A DNA stretch of 64,000 nucleotides from NCBI RefSeq assembly GCF_013304385.1, contig NZ_JAAITU010000004.1:1-64000 (forward strand), given 5' to 3'. Each line of letters begins with the position of its first letter. Position 1 is the stretch's first letter. Under the pieces are notes generated by a model. That model was not told where the DNA came from. It searched no databases and was given only the letters and a program-made list of their open reading frames with translations. This DNA is from Blautia glucerasea. GTDB lineage: Bacteria > Bacillota > Clostridia > Lachnospirales > Lachnospiraceae. Positions 23,620 through 32,667 of the stretch are shown one piece after another. A program made the position numbers and the translations under genes.

Positions 23620-24635
23620 AAAAGAATGTTTTTGCAGTGTGTGACCTTGAGGTGGATTATGCTCTGAATTTTATGGAATATCTGAATCAGAAGAGAAATA
23701 TTCCTTTTGAGATCCAGGCATTTACTACAGTGGATAGTCTGACTGCTTATGGGGAAAAAGTACATATTGAGTTGCTGTTGATTTCCGGGAAGGCAATGTG
23801 CCAGAGAGTCCGGGAATTGGATATTGGAAAGATCATAATTCTGTCGGAAGGTGTACATCCACCAGAATTAGATCAATATCCAAGTGTGTACAAGTACCAG
23901 TCTTCAGCCAATGTGATCAGGGAAGTGATGGCATGTTATGGAGAAGAAAAGGCAGTTGAGCCCACTGTTTATCCTGTATTGAAGAAATGTACACAGGTTC
24001 TGGGGGTATATTCTCCACTGGGTCGCTGCCTGAAAACATCCTTTGCACTTACACTTGGGCAGGTGCTGGCCAGAGAAAAGGCGGTTCTTTACCTGAACCT
24101 GGAGGAGTATTCAGGTTTTGGAAGGTTAATGGGAAAGGAGTATGACCATAATCTTAGTGATCTTTTATATTATGTGCGGCAGGGCAGTCAGAATCTGATC
24201 CACCGGATGAATGGGATGATACAGACAGTGAATAATCTGGATTATATTCCACCGGTACAGACACCGGCAGATATCCGTGGGACAGCCTGGGAGGACTGGG
24301 AGCAGCTGATACGGGAAATCGTCAGGGACAGCTCCTATGAGATCCTGATCCTGGATATAGGATCGGGCGTAGATGGTACGTTCCAGATGCTGGATCTATG
24401 CAACCAGATTTATATGCCGGTGCTGGCAGACAGCATATCTGTATGTAAGCTGGAAGAATTTGAAAATCTTCTGAAGGTCTGGGATTTTTCACAGGTGCTG
24501 TCAAAGATTATAAAGGTAAAACCGCCTTTTCATATGGGAAACAGTTCCATGGAAACTTATGCAGAAGGGCTTTTATGGAGCGAACTTGGGGATTATGTAA
24601 GAAAAATAGTAAAGAAGAATGAGAATGAGCGATGA
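23616..24635 (+). CDS. TadZ/CpaE-like ATPase-domain protein
   Basis: Best start is a TTG overlapping the previous stop (TTGA) behind AGGAGGTG, giving 339 residues. The N-terminal ~110 residues look like an atypical receiver domain (LLLISGKAM, KIIILSEG). The rest resembles a MinD/ParA-type fold: GVYSPLGRCLKTSFALTLG is a degenerate deviant Walker A, VLYLNLEEYSGFG a switch-like segment, and YEILILDIGSG a Walker B-like strand. TadZ proteins mark the pole or site of Tad pilus assembly. The canonical KGGxGKT is not intact, so ATPase activity is doubtful. Confidence 0.78.
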   Translation: MKKNVFAVCDLEVDYALNFMEYLNQKRNIPFEIQAFTTVDSLTAYGEKVHIELLLISGKAMCQRVRELDIGKIIILSEGVHPPELDQYPSVYKYQSSANVIREVMACYGEEKAVEPTVYPVLKKCTQVLGVYSPLGRCLKTSFALTLGQVLAREKAVLYLNLEEYSGFGRLMGKEYDHNLSDLLYYVRQGSQNLIHRMNGMIQTVNNLDYIPPVQTPADIRGTAWEDWEQLIREIVRDSSYEILILDIGSGVDGTFQMLDLCNQIYMPVLADSISVCKLEEFENLLKVWDFSQVLSKIIKVKPPFHMGNSSMETYAEGLLWSELGDYVRKIVKKNENER

Positions 24636-25815
24636 CAAATTTGGCAGATTACGGCAGATGCTCATGGAGAAGCTGGACATGGGTCGGGAATTGTCAGATG
24701 AAGAAATCCTGGAAGCAATTGATGGACTGATCCTGACTAACCTGCGAGATTCATTTACTACTTTGAAGGAAAAGGTGGAATTGCGCCAGGAACTATTTTA
24801 CTCTGTGCGCAAGCTGGATGTTCTTCAGGAACTGATCGAGGATGAGACAGTTACTGAGATTATGGTCAATGGACCGGATTCTGTATTTGTGGAACGAGCC
24901 GGACGTTTGACCAAATGGGATAAATCTTTCACATCAAAGGAGAAGTTGGAGGATGTGATCCAGCAGATCGTAGGAAAATGCAACCGTGTGGTAAATGAGT
25001 CCATGCCTATTGTGGATGCACGGTTGGAAAATGGCTCCAGAGTAAATGCTGTGATTCAGCCGGTGGCTTTAGATGGACCTATTCTGACGATTCGACGTTT
25101 TCCTGACAAACCGGTGACAATGGAAAAGCTGATTGCATTGGGTAGTCTGACCAAGGAATGTGCGGATTTTTTAAACGCACTTGTAAGAGCCAGATATTCT
25201 ATCATTATTGGCGGTGGTACAGGAAGTGGAAAAACCACATTTCTGGGGGCATTGTCGGAATACATTCCGGCAGATGAAAGAATCATCACCATAGAGGACA
25301 GTGCAGAATTAAGGCTTCAGGGAATTGACAATCTGGTACGTCTGGAGGCGAAGATGGCAAATATTAACGGAGCCGGGGCAGTGACCATCCGGGATCTGAT
25401 CAAGACGGCTTTGAGGATGCGTCCTGACAGGATTATTGTTGGAGAGGTGAGAGGCGGTGAAGCGGTGGATATGCTGCAGGCGCTTAATACAGGACATGAG
25501 GGAAGTTTTTGTACTGCTCATGCCAACAGCAGCAGGGATATGCTTTCAAGATTGGAAATGATGGTTCTGATGGGAGTGGAACTTCCGCTGGACGCTATTC
25601 GCAGACAGATCACAGCAGGAGTAGATATTGTGATCCATCTGGGGAGACTGCGGGATAAGTCCAGAAAAGTTTTGGAAATTTCGGAAATCTGTGGATACAG
25701 GGACGGAGAGATTCAAATGCAGCCTCTGTATCAGTGGCAGGAGGAAAAGGGACTTGTGTCTACAGCAACTCTTCTGCACAGGGAGAAGCTGGAAAGGGCA
25801 GGGATATGTTTATGA
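24619..25815 (+). CDS. cpaF: Tad pilus assembly ATPase TadA/CpaF
   Basis: A 398-residue secretion ATPase of the VirB11/CpaF family that powers Flp pilus assembly. Motifs include TEIMVNGPDSVFVE in the N-terminal domain, Walker A GGGTGSGKTT near residue 196, the Asp box ITIEDSAELRL, Walker B RPDRIIVGEVRGGEA, and the His box TGHEGSFCTAHANSS. It overlaps the TadZ gene by 17 bp. The length and motifs are complete. Confidence 0.95.
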   Translation: MRMSDDKFGRLRQMLMEKLDMGRELSDEEILEAIDGLILTNLRDSFTTLKEKVELRQELFYSVRKLDVLQELIEDETVTEIMVNGPDSVFVERAGRLTKWDKSFTSKEKLEDVIQQIVGKCNRVVNESMPIVDARLENGSRVNAVIQPVALDGPILTIRRFPDKPVTMEKLIALGSLTKECADFLNALVRARYSIIIGGGTGSGKTTFLGALSEYIPADERIITIEDSAELRLQGIDNLVRLEAKMANINGAGAVTIRDLIKTALRMRPDRIIVGEVRGGEAVDMLQALNTGHEGSFCTAHANSSRDMLSRLEMMVLMGVELPLDAIRRQITAGVDIVIHLGRLRDKSRKVLEISEICGYRDGEIQMQPLYQWQEEKGLVSTATLLHREKLERAGICL

Positions 25816-26660
25816 AAAAGAAAAACAGGCAGAATGATATGGAAAATACCCGGAAACATGTGCGGGGGACAAATAGCCCAAGCTATGGAAAAGATAATTC
25901 TGTCAGGGAGTGGGAAAAAAGCAGGGATTATGAGAATTATCGGTTCAGTACAAAGGAACTGGCATTGTATCTGATGCAAGGCAGTTTTTTGGCTCTGGGA
26001 ATTAATTATCTGTTTTATAAAAGTATATGGGCAGCAGTTGTATTTTTGCCTATCCCAGTCGTTTACATTTGCTGGCAGCGAAAAAGGCTGGCAAAGGAGC
26101 GAAGAAAGACTTTGAATTTTCAGTTTAAGGATGCTCTTAATTCCATGAGCGTGGCAGTGCAGGCCGGTTATTCTGTGGAAAATGCGGTGTCGGCCTGTGT
26201 GCGGGATCTGCGGCAGCTGTATGATGGGAATGCGGATATCCTACGGGAATTTCAGTATATTGATCATCAGCAGCATGTAAGCGTTCCAGTGGAAGAACTG
26301 TTCCTTGATCTGGGGCAGAGAAGTAATGTGGAGGATATAGAAAATTTTGCTGAAGTATTTTATGTGGCAAAAAGAACAGGCGGAGATATGAATCAGGTGA
26401 TTCAGAAGGTGGCTAGGATGTTGGGAGATAAGATTGATGTAAAAAAAGAAATCGAAGCTACCCTTGCGGCCAAGAAGTCGGAACAGCTGATCATGAGCCT
26501 GATGCCGGCTGGGATCATTCTTTATCTGAGGCTTACATCTCCTGGCTTTTTGGATGTACTGTATGGAAATCCATTCGGGATTTGTGCAATGACTGTATGT
26601 TTGGGGATTTATACAGGTGCTTATTGGATGGGAAGGCGCATTGTTGATATAGAGGTTTGA
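25806..26660 (+). CDS. tadB: Tad pilus inner-membrane platform protein TadB
   Basis: A ~284-residue protein with two N-terminal membrane helices, a T2SSF (GspF-type) cytoplasmic domain and C-terminal membrane helices. Conserved segments include FKDALNSMSVAVQAGYSVE, VEDIENFAEVFYVAKRTGG and SLMPAGIILYLRLTSP. It overlaps the cpaF stop. ATG at 25806 or 25812 (ATGA overlap) are both plausible. An upstream open extension inside cpaF is not used. Confidence 0.9.
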   Translation: MFMKKKNRQNDMENTRKHVRGTNSPSYGKDNSVREWEKSRDYENYRFSTKELALYLMQGSFLALGINYLFYKSIWAAVVFLPIPVVYICWQRKRLAKERRKTLNFQFKDALNSMSVAVQAGYSVENAVSACVRDLRQLYDGNADILREFQYIDHQQHVSVPVEELFLDLGQRSNVEDIENFAEVFYVAKRTGGDMNQVIQKVARMLGDKIDVKKEIEATLAAKKSEQLIMSLMPAGIILYLRLTSPGFLDVLYGNPFGICAMTVCLGIYTGAYWMGRRIVDIEV

Positions 26661-26675
26661 AAAGCAGGAGGAAAG

Positions 26676-27707
26676 ATGTGGATACATATAGTTATTTTTG
26701 GAATCCTGCTGGTGGTTTTTATTGGCAGCAAAGCAGGATGGTTTTCTTCCAAAAAAGAAGAAAAAGACAGAAGCCTTTCTTTGTTTCTGGCAGTAGCATT
26801 GGCTGGAAACCTGCTTGGAATGGCTCTGACTGTGCAAAATGGAGACAGTCAGGTCTATGTGGAAGGAACAGGACTGAAAAAAGAGGAGGATCAGACCTAT
26901 GAGGAGAAGTTCATGGTATCCGTGGATGGAAAAAAAGCAGGCAGTATGTATGTACAGATTCCAGAGAAAGAATTGGAGGAAGAACAGGAGAAGACCCAGG
27001 ATCAGAATATAACTTCTGAACAGCAGCAGAAAAAGGAACTGGAGGAAGCAATTGCAAACTACAATCTGGAAAAGAATGATCCAGACTATTATTATCTGCC
27101 GGAAAAGTGGAAGGGGAAACATCTGGAATGGGAAAAACCAGGAAGTAATATGGGTAATCTTCTTGCTTTTCTATTTCTTATTACAGGGACGGTGCTGTTT
27201 CTTATAAAACGAAGGGAAGGACAGGCTGTTCTAGTGAAACGACAGGAAGAACTTCTAATGGATTATCCAGGACTGATTATGAAATTTACTTTGCTCGTAC
27301 AGGCTGGAATGACTGTGCGCAAGATTTTTCAGAAAATGGCATTCGATTATCAGCGAAAACAGGGAAAACGAAAAAGAACTGCGTATGAAGAAATCCTGAT
27401 CCTGTGTCATGAGATGGATAGTGGAGTCTCGGAGATGGAAGCATACAGAAGATTCGGAGAACGATGCGGGCAGGTGAAGTATAAGACCTTTGCCACAATG
27501 CTGATTCAGAATCTGCAAAAAGGGAGCAGGCAGCTTGCAGATATGTTGGAAAAGGAATCCATGGAGGCTTGGGATGAACGGAAAAGGAAGGCGCGGGTAC
27601 TGGGGGAGGCTGCAGCGACTAAGCTTCTGGTGCCTATGATCCTGATGCTTCTGGTAGTAATGGCAGTGATCATGATACCGGCCTGCCTGGCCTTTTATGG
27701 GAACTAG
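26676..27707 (+). CDS. tadC: TadC-like platform protein with an inserted extracytoplasmic domain
   Basis: A 343-residue protein. The C-terminal half is a T2SSF-type domain (MDYPGLIMKFTLLVQAGMTV ... KGSRQLADMLEKESMEAW) with terminal membrane helices. The N-terminal half has two membrane helices, then about 95 charged residues (KKAGSMYVQIPEKELEEEQ ... PDYYYLPEKW) before the next helix, predicted outside. Classical TadC lacks this domain, although related clostridial Tad clusters seem to keep it. It sits 15 bp after tadB. Confidence 0.82.
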   Translation: MWIHIVIFGILLVVFIGSKAGWFSSKKEEKDRSLSLFLAVALAGNLLGMALTVQNGDSQVYVEGTGLKKEEDQTYEEKFMVSVDGKKAGSMYVQIPEKELEEEQEKTQDQNITSEQQQKKELEEAIANYNLEKNDPDYYYLPEKWKGKHLEWEKPGSNMGNLLAFLFLITGTVLFLIKRREGQAVLVKRQEELLMDYPGLIMKFTLLVQAGMTVRKIFQKMAFDYQRKQGKRKRTAYEEILILCHEMDSGVSEMEAYRRFGERCGQVKYKTFATMLIQNLQKGSRQLADMLEKESMEAWDERKRKARVLGEAAATKLLVPMILMLLVVMAVIMIPACLAFYGN

Positions 27708-27722
27708 AAAGGAGGTGAAAGG

Positions 27723-27902
27723 ATGAAAGGGTTACGACAGCTGATAAAGGAATTTGCAATGGAAGAAGATGCAGTAGGCGTTGTGGAGATTATTCTGATT
27801 CTGGTGGTTCTCATCAGTCTGGTTATTATCTTTAAGGAACAGCTTACAAGTCTTGTTAAGAAAATTCTTTCCAAAATCACAAAACAAAGCAACTCGATCT
27901 GA
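27723..27902 (+). CDS. flp: Flp-type pilin (major pilus subunit), 59 aa
   Basis: A 59-residue protein: MKGLRQLIKEFAMEEDAVG, then a hydrophobic helix VVEIILILVVLISLVIIF and a basic tail. Charged leader, a glycine before the helix, and a glutamate five or so residues into the mature part fit a Flp1-like prepilin cleaved by an A24 peptidase. The ribosome binding site AAAGGAGGTGAAAGG is the strongest in the cluster, fitting high expression. It sits directly after tadC in the expected position for the major pilin. Confidence 0.85.
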   Translation: MKGLRQLIKEFAMEEDAVGVVEIILILVVLISLVIIFKEQLTSLVKKILSKITKQSNSI

Positions 27903-27947
27903 CAAAAAAAGAAGGTCACGGCTATGACCGGAAAGGAGGGGCTGTCT

Positions 27948-29453
27948 ATGGCTGGGAGAAACAGGAAAAAATCCCAGGGGAGTATTACTGTTTTTATGGC
28001 ACTGATCCTGAGCCTTGTGGTTTCACTGATCTGTACGGGGATTGAATCTGTACGTATGGCAGCAGCCAGAACGCAGATCCTGGCAGGCATGGATATTGGT
28101 TTATATTCTCTGTTTGCACAGTATGATCAGGCACTTTTAAAGGAATATGATCTGTTTGCACTGGATGTTTCAAATGGGACAGAAGCTTTGGATCTTGCCT
28201 TTCTCTGTGACGAACTGGAAAAATATATGAAACCTGTACTGAAACAGAATAGTCAGAAACTGAAGCTGCAGCAGTGCGGACTTACCGGATACCGGCTTCT
28301 GACAGATCAGAAAGGGGAAGTTTTTTTTCAGCAGATTACAGAATATATGAAAGAAACTTTGGGCAGCCATGGTATACAGCTCCTTCTTGACAAAATGCAG
28401 GAAAGAAATGAGAAAACCCGGAAAGCTGAAGAGGAAGGAAATAAAGCGGAAAATGGAGGCACACTGGAATCATATGACCATGAAATGAGCAGTGCTGCCA
28501 GAGAAAGCGAGGAAGAACAGAAAAAACAGGAAGCAAATTCGGAATTTTCGGAAGAACTGGGGGATGGAAGTCAGAAGGAGGATAACACAGGAACGCAGGT
28601 GGTCCAGGCTGATAATCCTATCCCTTCCATACGAAGAATCCGCTGGATGGGGATCTTGGATCTGCTTTTGCCGCCGGGACAGCAGGTATCGGATAAGGAA
28701 GTGTCAAAAAGAAAACTGGTATCTGGACGGGAAATCCAAAGCGGAATGCCTATGAGAGAAAATTTGAAAGAGGATACTTCTACAACATCACAGATCTTGT
28801 ATCAACAGTATTTGATGGAAAAACTGGGAAATTACAGTGATCCTGGAAAAGGCGGCTTAAGCTATCAGATAGAGTATGTGCTTTATGGAAGGGACAGCGA
28901 CAGGGAAAATTTGAAAGCTGTAGCCAGAAAGCTTCTTTTGATCAGAGAAGGAGTAAATGCAGCATGTCTGGCAGCAGATCCGGTCAGACAGGGACAGGCA
29001 TCAGCCCTTGCTGCTTCTATTGCCTCCGGCTTTCTGATACCGCCTGCTGCACCTGTGATTGAGGCGGCACTGATCCTTTGTTGGGCATTTGGGGAAAGCG
29101 TGCTGGATGTGCGGGAGCTTTTGGCAGGTGGGAAGGTACCTCTTATAAAAAGTGGCGAAAACTGGCAGCTATCACTGGAAAATCTGCCACATCTTCTTGA
29201 CGTGGCGGAAACGGAAAGAAAGGAAAGCCCGGGAGGAATGAATTATGAGGATTATCTGCAGATTTTACTATTGTCTATGAACCGGGAAAATAAAAAAATG
29301 CGGGGAATGGATATGGTGGAGCTGGTAATGAGGACAAGTGCCGGCTGGGAATCTTTCCGCTTGGATGGATGCGTAACCGCACTGGAAGCATCTGCGGATG
29401 TGAAGGCCAATACCAAAAAGGTGTTTTCCGTTGCAAGGGAATATAGTTATTAG
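27948..29453 (+). CDS. DUF5702-like Tad-associated protein (TadE/TadG-type surface component)
   Basis: A 501-residue protein beginning KSQGSITVFMALILSLVVSLICTGIESVRMAAAR, a single N-terminal pilin-like helix with GSITV immediately before it. A long, mostly polar extracytoplasmic part has a Glu/Lys-rich region (~150-220) and a small hydrophobic stretch near 360. This fits the DUF5702 family found in Firmicutes Tad clusters. The start follows GGAAAGGAGGGG; an ATG eight codons earlier reads through that site. Probably a minor pilin or pilus-anchoring component. Confidence 0.72.
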   Translation: MAGRNRKKSQGSITVFMALILSLVVSLICTGIESVRMAAARTQILAGMDIGLYSLFAQYDQALLKEYDLFALDVSNGTEALDLAFLCDELEKYMKPVLKQNSQKLKLQQCGLTGYRLLTDQKGEVFFQQITEYMKETLGSHGIQLLLDKMQERNEKTRKAEEEGNKAENGGTLESYDHEMSSAARESEEEQKKQEANSEFSEELGDGSQKEDNTGTQVVQADNPIPSIRRIRWMGILDLLLPPGQQVSDKEVSKRKLVSGREIQSGMPMRENLKEDTSTTSQILYQQYLMEKLGNYSDPGKGGLSYQIEYVLYGRDSDRENLKAVARKLLLIREGVNAACLAADPVRQGQASALAASIASGFLIPPAAPVIEAALILCWAFGESVLDVRELLAGGKVPLIKSGENWQLSLENLPHLLDVAETERKESPGGMNYEDYLQILLLSMNRENKKMRGMDMVELVMRTSAGWESFRLDGCVTALEASADVKANTKKVFSVAREYSY

Positions 29454-29468
29454 AAAGGAGGCACAGGG

Positions 29469-30314
29469 ATGCTTTTTCAGGAACCTGCGGTGCATTGCAC
29501 AGAATTGTGGAAGAAGCCGGGCGAAAGCTGCGGCATGGAAAAAATTGAAGAGATAGAGTCGAGAAATAACAAAGCAGAAAGGAAAAGCTTTTGGAAATAC
29601 CGGGCAGATTTGTTTCCCCCGAAAAGCAAAGTCTGTCGTCCTGAAAAAGTGTCCCTGTGCCGTCCTTTCAGAAGGCTGAAAAAAGCAAGTTTGACTGTGG
29701 AATGTGCGTTGGTACTGCCACTGTTTCTGGCAGCAGTAACTGTCATGATCTCTTTTATGGACATTTACAAGGTACAGACCCAGCATCTGGTCTCCTTGTG
29801 CCAGAAGGCAAAAGAAATAGGAATGTATACTTATGCCATGGGTGAAAACGGTACCAGTGAACTGATATTGCCGGACATATATTCCTTTCAACCAATTGGG
29901 GGTATCCTTCCCCTGCCGGCAGTGTGGACCTGTACAACTGTAAAAGTTCACACCTGGACAGGTATGGAACATCGGACAGGAATTGGAGATGGATCTGAAA
30001 GTGAATCCGGAAAAATGGTTTATATGACAGAAAACGGTCAGGTTTATCATAAAAAAATGAGCTGCAGCTATTTGGACCTGTCCATTACTCAGGTAGCAGG
30101 AAGCTCGGTGTCATCCAGGCGAAATGCTTATGGGGAAAAATACTATCCATGTGAAAGCTGCAGTAAAGGCAAGAAAGCAGCCGGACGGGTTTACATAACG
30201 GGAAAAGGCAATCGGTACCATAATCTGGAGACCTGTAGTGGATTGAAGAGAGCGGTACGACTTGTGAAGGAATCTGAAATTAAAGGTATTCATGCCTGCA
30301 GCAGATGTGGCTGA
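29469..30314 (+). CDS. TadE-like pseudopilin with duplicated Cys/His C-terminal module
   Basis: A 281-residue protein. About 70 basic residues precede a TadE-like segment KASLTVECALVLPLFLAAV, with Glu at the pilin-like position. The C-terminal ~100 residues hold two copies of a module: VYMTENGQVYHKKMSCSYL ... CESC and VYITGKGNRYHNLETCSGL ... CSRC. Each has a YH.x.xCxxL start and a CxxC end, suggesting a metal or disulfide site. Such a tail on a TadE-like protein is unusual. The ribosome binding site is AAAGGAGG. Confidence 0.7.
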   Translation: MLFQEPAVHCTELWKKPGESCGMEKIEEIESRNNKAERKSFWKYRADLFPPKSKVCRPEKVSLCRPFRRLKKASLTVECALVLPLFLAAVTVMISFMDIYKVQTQHLVSLCQKAKEIGMYTYAMGENGTSELILPDIYSFQPIGGILPLPAVWTCTTVKVHTWTGMEHRTGIGDGSESESGKMVYMTENGQVYHKKMSCSYLDLSITQVAGSSVSSRRNAYGEKYYPCESCSKGKKAAGRVYITGKGNRYHNLETCSGLKRAVRLVKESEIKGIHACSRCG

Positions 30315-30329
30315 AAGGATAGATGTAAA

Positions 30330-30743
30330 ATGCTTAAAACAGCAGGGGTAATACTGTTCCTTGGATGGAACAGCTGGAAGGATATACGTAAAAAAGAGAT
30401 TTCCCTGATAATAACCGGCATCTTTGCTTTTCTTGGAATTATGACAGCCTTCTATAATCGAAACGTGACAGCACAGTATTTTATTCCGCCTCTTGTGGGA
30501 GGAGGTTTCCTGGGAATCAGTGCAGTGTCAGGAAATCAGATCGGAGCAGGAGATGGCCTTCTGTTGATTGCCCTGGGTACAGTGCTGGAAACGGAAGAAT
30601 ACCTGAGAACTATATGTCTGGCATTGATTGGCTGTGGTCTGTGGGCAGTGATTTTATTGGGAATCCTGAGAAAAAAGAAAACAACGGAACTGCCATTTGT
30701 ACCTTTTGTCCTGTTGGGATATGTGGGAGGGCTTTTACTGTGA
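30330..30743 (+). CDS. Second A24-type prepilin peptidase-like protein
   Basis: A 137-residue membrane protein with about four helices. Candidate catalytic aspartates occur in NSWKDIRKKEI and in the GxGD motif QIGAGDGLLL. It is shorter than the first peptidase of the operon and may process the TadE-like proteins that flank it, though this is inference. Overlaps the next start (GTGA). Confidence 0.78.
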   Translation: MLKTAGVILFLGWNSWKDIRKKEISLIITGIFAFLGIMTAFYNRNVTAQYFIPPLVGGGFLGISAVSGNQIGAGDGLLLIALGTVLETEEYLRTICLALIGCGLWAVILLGILRKKKTTELPFVPFVLLGYVGGLLL

Positions 30744-31174
30744 AGAAGATCAAAAAGGGAAGTATGACAATTGAAGCAGCGTGTTTGATGTTTCTGGTTT
30801 TACTGGTGATCATGAGCTGTGTGTATCTTTTTTTCTTTGTCCATAACCGGGCATGGCTTACTGCGGCGGCTTATGAAGCAGCCATAGACGGAAGCATGGA
30901 AGGAATAAAGAAAAATGGAAAGCCTGTGGAAGTGGCCAGGAAAAAATGTGAAGAGCTGGGAAATACAGGTTTTTTTACAGCGGAAAATCTGAACGGACAG
31001 GTTAGTGGACAAAAGAATATCCAGGTAGTCTATGATCTGGATACGGATAAAGGTTTTGGAGGATTTGACTGGCATATTCGGGCAGAAGGCAAGACTGCTG
31101 TTATAAAGCCTGTGTCATGGATACGGAAAGCAAAAGCCGTATCGGAGATGGTGAAAGGAGCCACGGATGGATGA
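30740..31174 (+). CDS. TadE-like pilus protein
   Basis: Translation most likely begins at GTG overlapping the previous stop, giving 144 residues. The N-terminal sequence KKGSMTIEAACLMFLVLLVIMSCVYLFFF has the TadE signature (T-I-E-A after a short basic leader). The outside domain is ~110 residues with two cysteine-containing motifs. TadE/TadF minor pseudopilins are needed for pilus biogenesis. Tight overlaps on both sides show operon membership. Confidence 0.8.
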   Translation: MKKIKKGSMTIEAACLMFLVLLVIMSCVYLFFFVHNRAWLTAAAYEAAIDGSMEGIKKNGKPVEVARKKCEELGNTGFFTAENLNGQVSGQKNIQVVYDLDTDKGFGGFDWHIRAEGKTAVIKPVSWIRKAKAVSEMVKGATDG

Positions 31175-32559
31175 TGAAAGCAGAATATAAAAGAGATATG
31201 AATCATAATTATCTGATTCTTTATCAGGAGGAGCCGGTGGACACTGCCTCCTATCAGGTGAGAATGCTGGTTGGGAATGTGATTCCATCTGTGCTGAAGT
31301 GCCGGATGCAGGGAGTGGACGGACAATTGATGGTTTATTATGATATTACATCCAGGCAGCCGCTGGCGTCTTTGTTTGAGGATAAGAAACTGAATCATGA
31401 AGACCTGCGGCTGGTTTTTGGAGGTTTTATCCAGGTAATGGAGGAAATGTCAGAATATCTTCTGAATCCGGGAAGACTGGTGCTGCAGCCGGAATACATG
31501 TATGTGGATCTGGAAAAAAGAGAATTATTCTTCTGCTATTTGCCTGGGTATGAAAAAGATATAAGGATTCAGTTTCAGTGTCTTACGGAGTATATTCTTC
31601 CCAGATTGGATCATGAGGATTCACAGGCAGTAATGCTTGGATATGGTATTTATCGCAGGGCACTGGAGGATAGTTTTCACCTGGAGCATATCAAAGAAGA
31701 ATTGTTCCGTAAACGCAGTGATGAAGACGTCGTTATAAAGCAGGAAGTAAAGGACAGTGGGGTATGGAAAGAAGATCCGAAAAGTGCAAAGATTCCGGAG
31801 GGGAAAGATCTGTGGATGGAAGATGGATCTGCAGGAATGCAGGCGGAAACTCCGTTAGCACAAAGCAGGACAAATAAAAGGAATCAAAATAGGAAAAGTG
31901 TGGAAAACAGAAAAAAAGACACAGAAAAACGGGAAATACCATGGAAAGAAATAGGGGGCTGCATGACAGGGGCTGGCGTAGGCCTTCTTATCCTGGCTGC
32001 CAGAATCTGGGGATATCTGCCGCAGATTCCGTTTTGGCTGCTTCTTAGCGTGATGGTGAGCTTTATGGGGATCGGAACATTAGCCGCCGTACTTTTGGAG
32101 CGAAAAGAAACCAGAAATGCTGAAATTGTATATAACCAAAGATCAATACCTATGCAGAAATCAGAAGACAGTTTTTCACAGGTTGGCAGTGTGGGAGCTA
32201 AAGAAGATAATGAATTACTTGGAGAAACTGTGGTTTTGTCTTCCGGAAATGTATATGGCCCGTCTACTTTGGTGAGTAAAGAGCCAGGGGAACTGGCAAC
32301 CATCTACCTGAATGAGGATCTGACAGTAATCGGGAAACTGGAAAATGCTGCAGATGCAGTGATCAATCTTCCTACTGTCAGCAGAATGCATGCCAAGATC
32401 AGAAAAAGAGAAGGGGAGTATTATCTGACAGACCTGAATTCCAGAAATGGGACGGCTGTAAATGGGCAGATGCTGAAACCAGAGGAGGATTATCTTTTGC
32501 AGGATCAGGACGAGGTGGATTTTGCACAGGCAAGATATATTTTTATTAAAATCGGATAA
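31171..32559 (+). CDS. DUF6382/FHA-domain membrane protein
   Basis: A 462-residue protein starting at an ATGA overlap with the TadE gene. The N-terminal ~190 residues (YLILYQEEPVDTASYQVRML ...) fit a DUF6382-type cytoplasmic domain. A charged linker and two membrane helices (~270-325) follow. The C-terminal FHA domain (TVIGKLENAADAVINLPTVS, then RMHAKI and LNSRNGTAVNG) has the expected Arg/Ser/His/Asn phosphothreonine-binding residues in part. It suggests Ser/Thr-kinase-dependent control of the pilus machine. Last gene of the tight operon. Confidence 0.82.
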   Translation: MMKAEYKRDMNHNYLILYQEEPVDTASYQVRMLVGNVIPSVLKCRMQGVDGQLMVYYDITSRQPLASLFEDKKLNHEDLRLVFGGFIQVMEEMSEYLLNPGRLVLQPEYMYVDLEKRELFFCYLPGYEKDIRIQFQCLTEYILPRLDHEDSQAVMLGYGIYRRALEDSFHLEHIKEELFRKRSDEDVVIKQEVKDSGVWKEDPKSAKIPEGKDLWMEDGSAGMQAETPLAQSRTNKRNQNRKSVENRKKDTEKREIPWKEIGGCMTGAGVGLLILAARIWGYLPQIPFWLLLSVMVSFMGIGTLAAVLLERKETRNAEIVYNQRSIPMQKSEDSFSQVGSVGAKEDNELLGETVVLSSGNVYGPSTLVSKEPGELATIYLNEDLTVIGKLENAADAVINLPTVSRMHAKIRKREGEYYLTDLNSRNGTAVNGQMLKPEEDYLLQDQDEVDFAQARYIFIKIG

Positions 32560-32574
32560 AAAGCAAAGAGCTAT

Positions 32575-32603
32575 TTGACGCGGCAGAGAAACATAGCTAT
32601 AAT
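32575..32603 (+). promoter_or_regulatory. Strong promoter for the AAA+ gene
   Basis: TTGACG, exactly 17 bp, TATAAT, placed just after the FHA gene. Predicted start near 32610. Confidence 0.85.
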
Positions 32604-32667
32604 TGCAACTATCTAGTACAGTGGATGCGGAATGGTTACATATAATTCATATCAAAGGAGGATCACC

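Noticed and set aside
26241-27122. 293-codon minus-strand open frame
   Set aside because: Antisense to tadB/tadC; low-complexity Phe/Leu/Gln content and no start signal.
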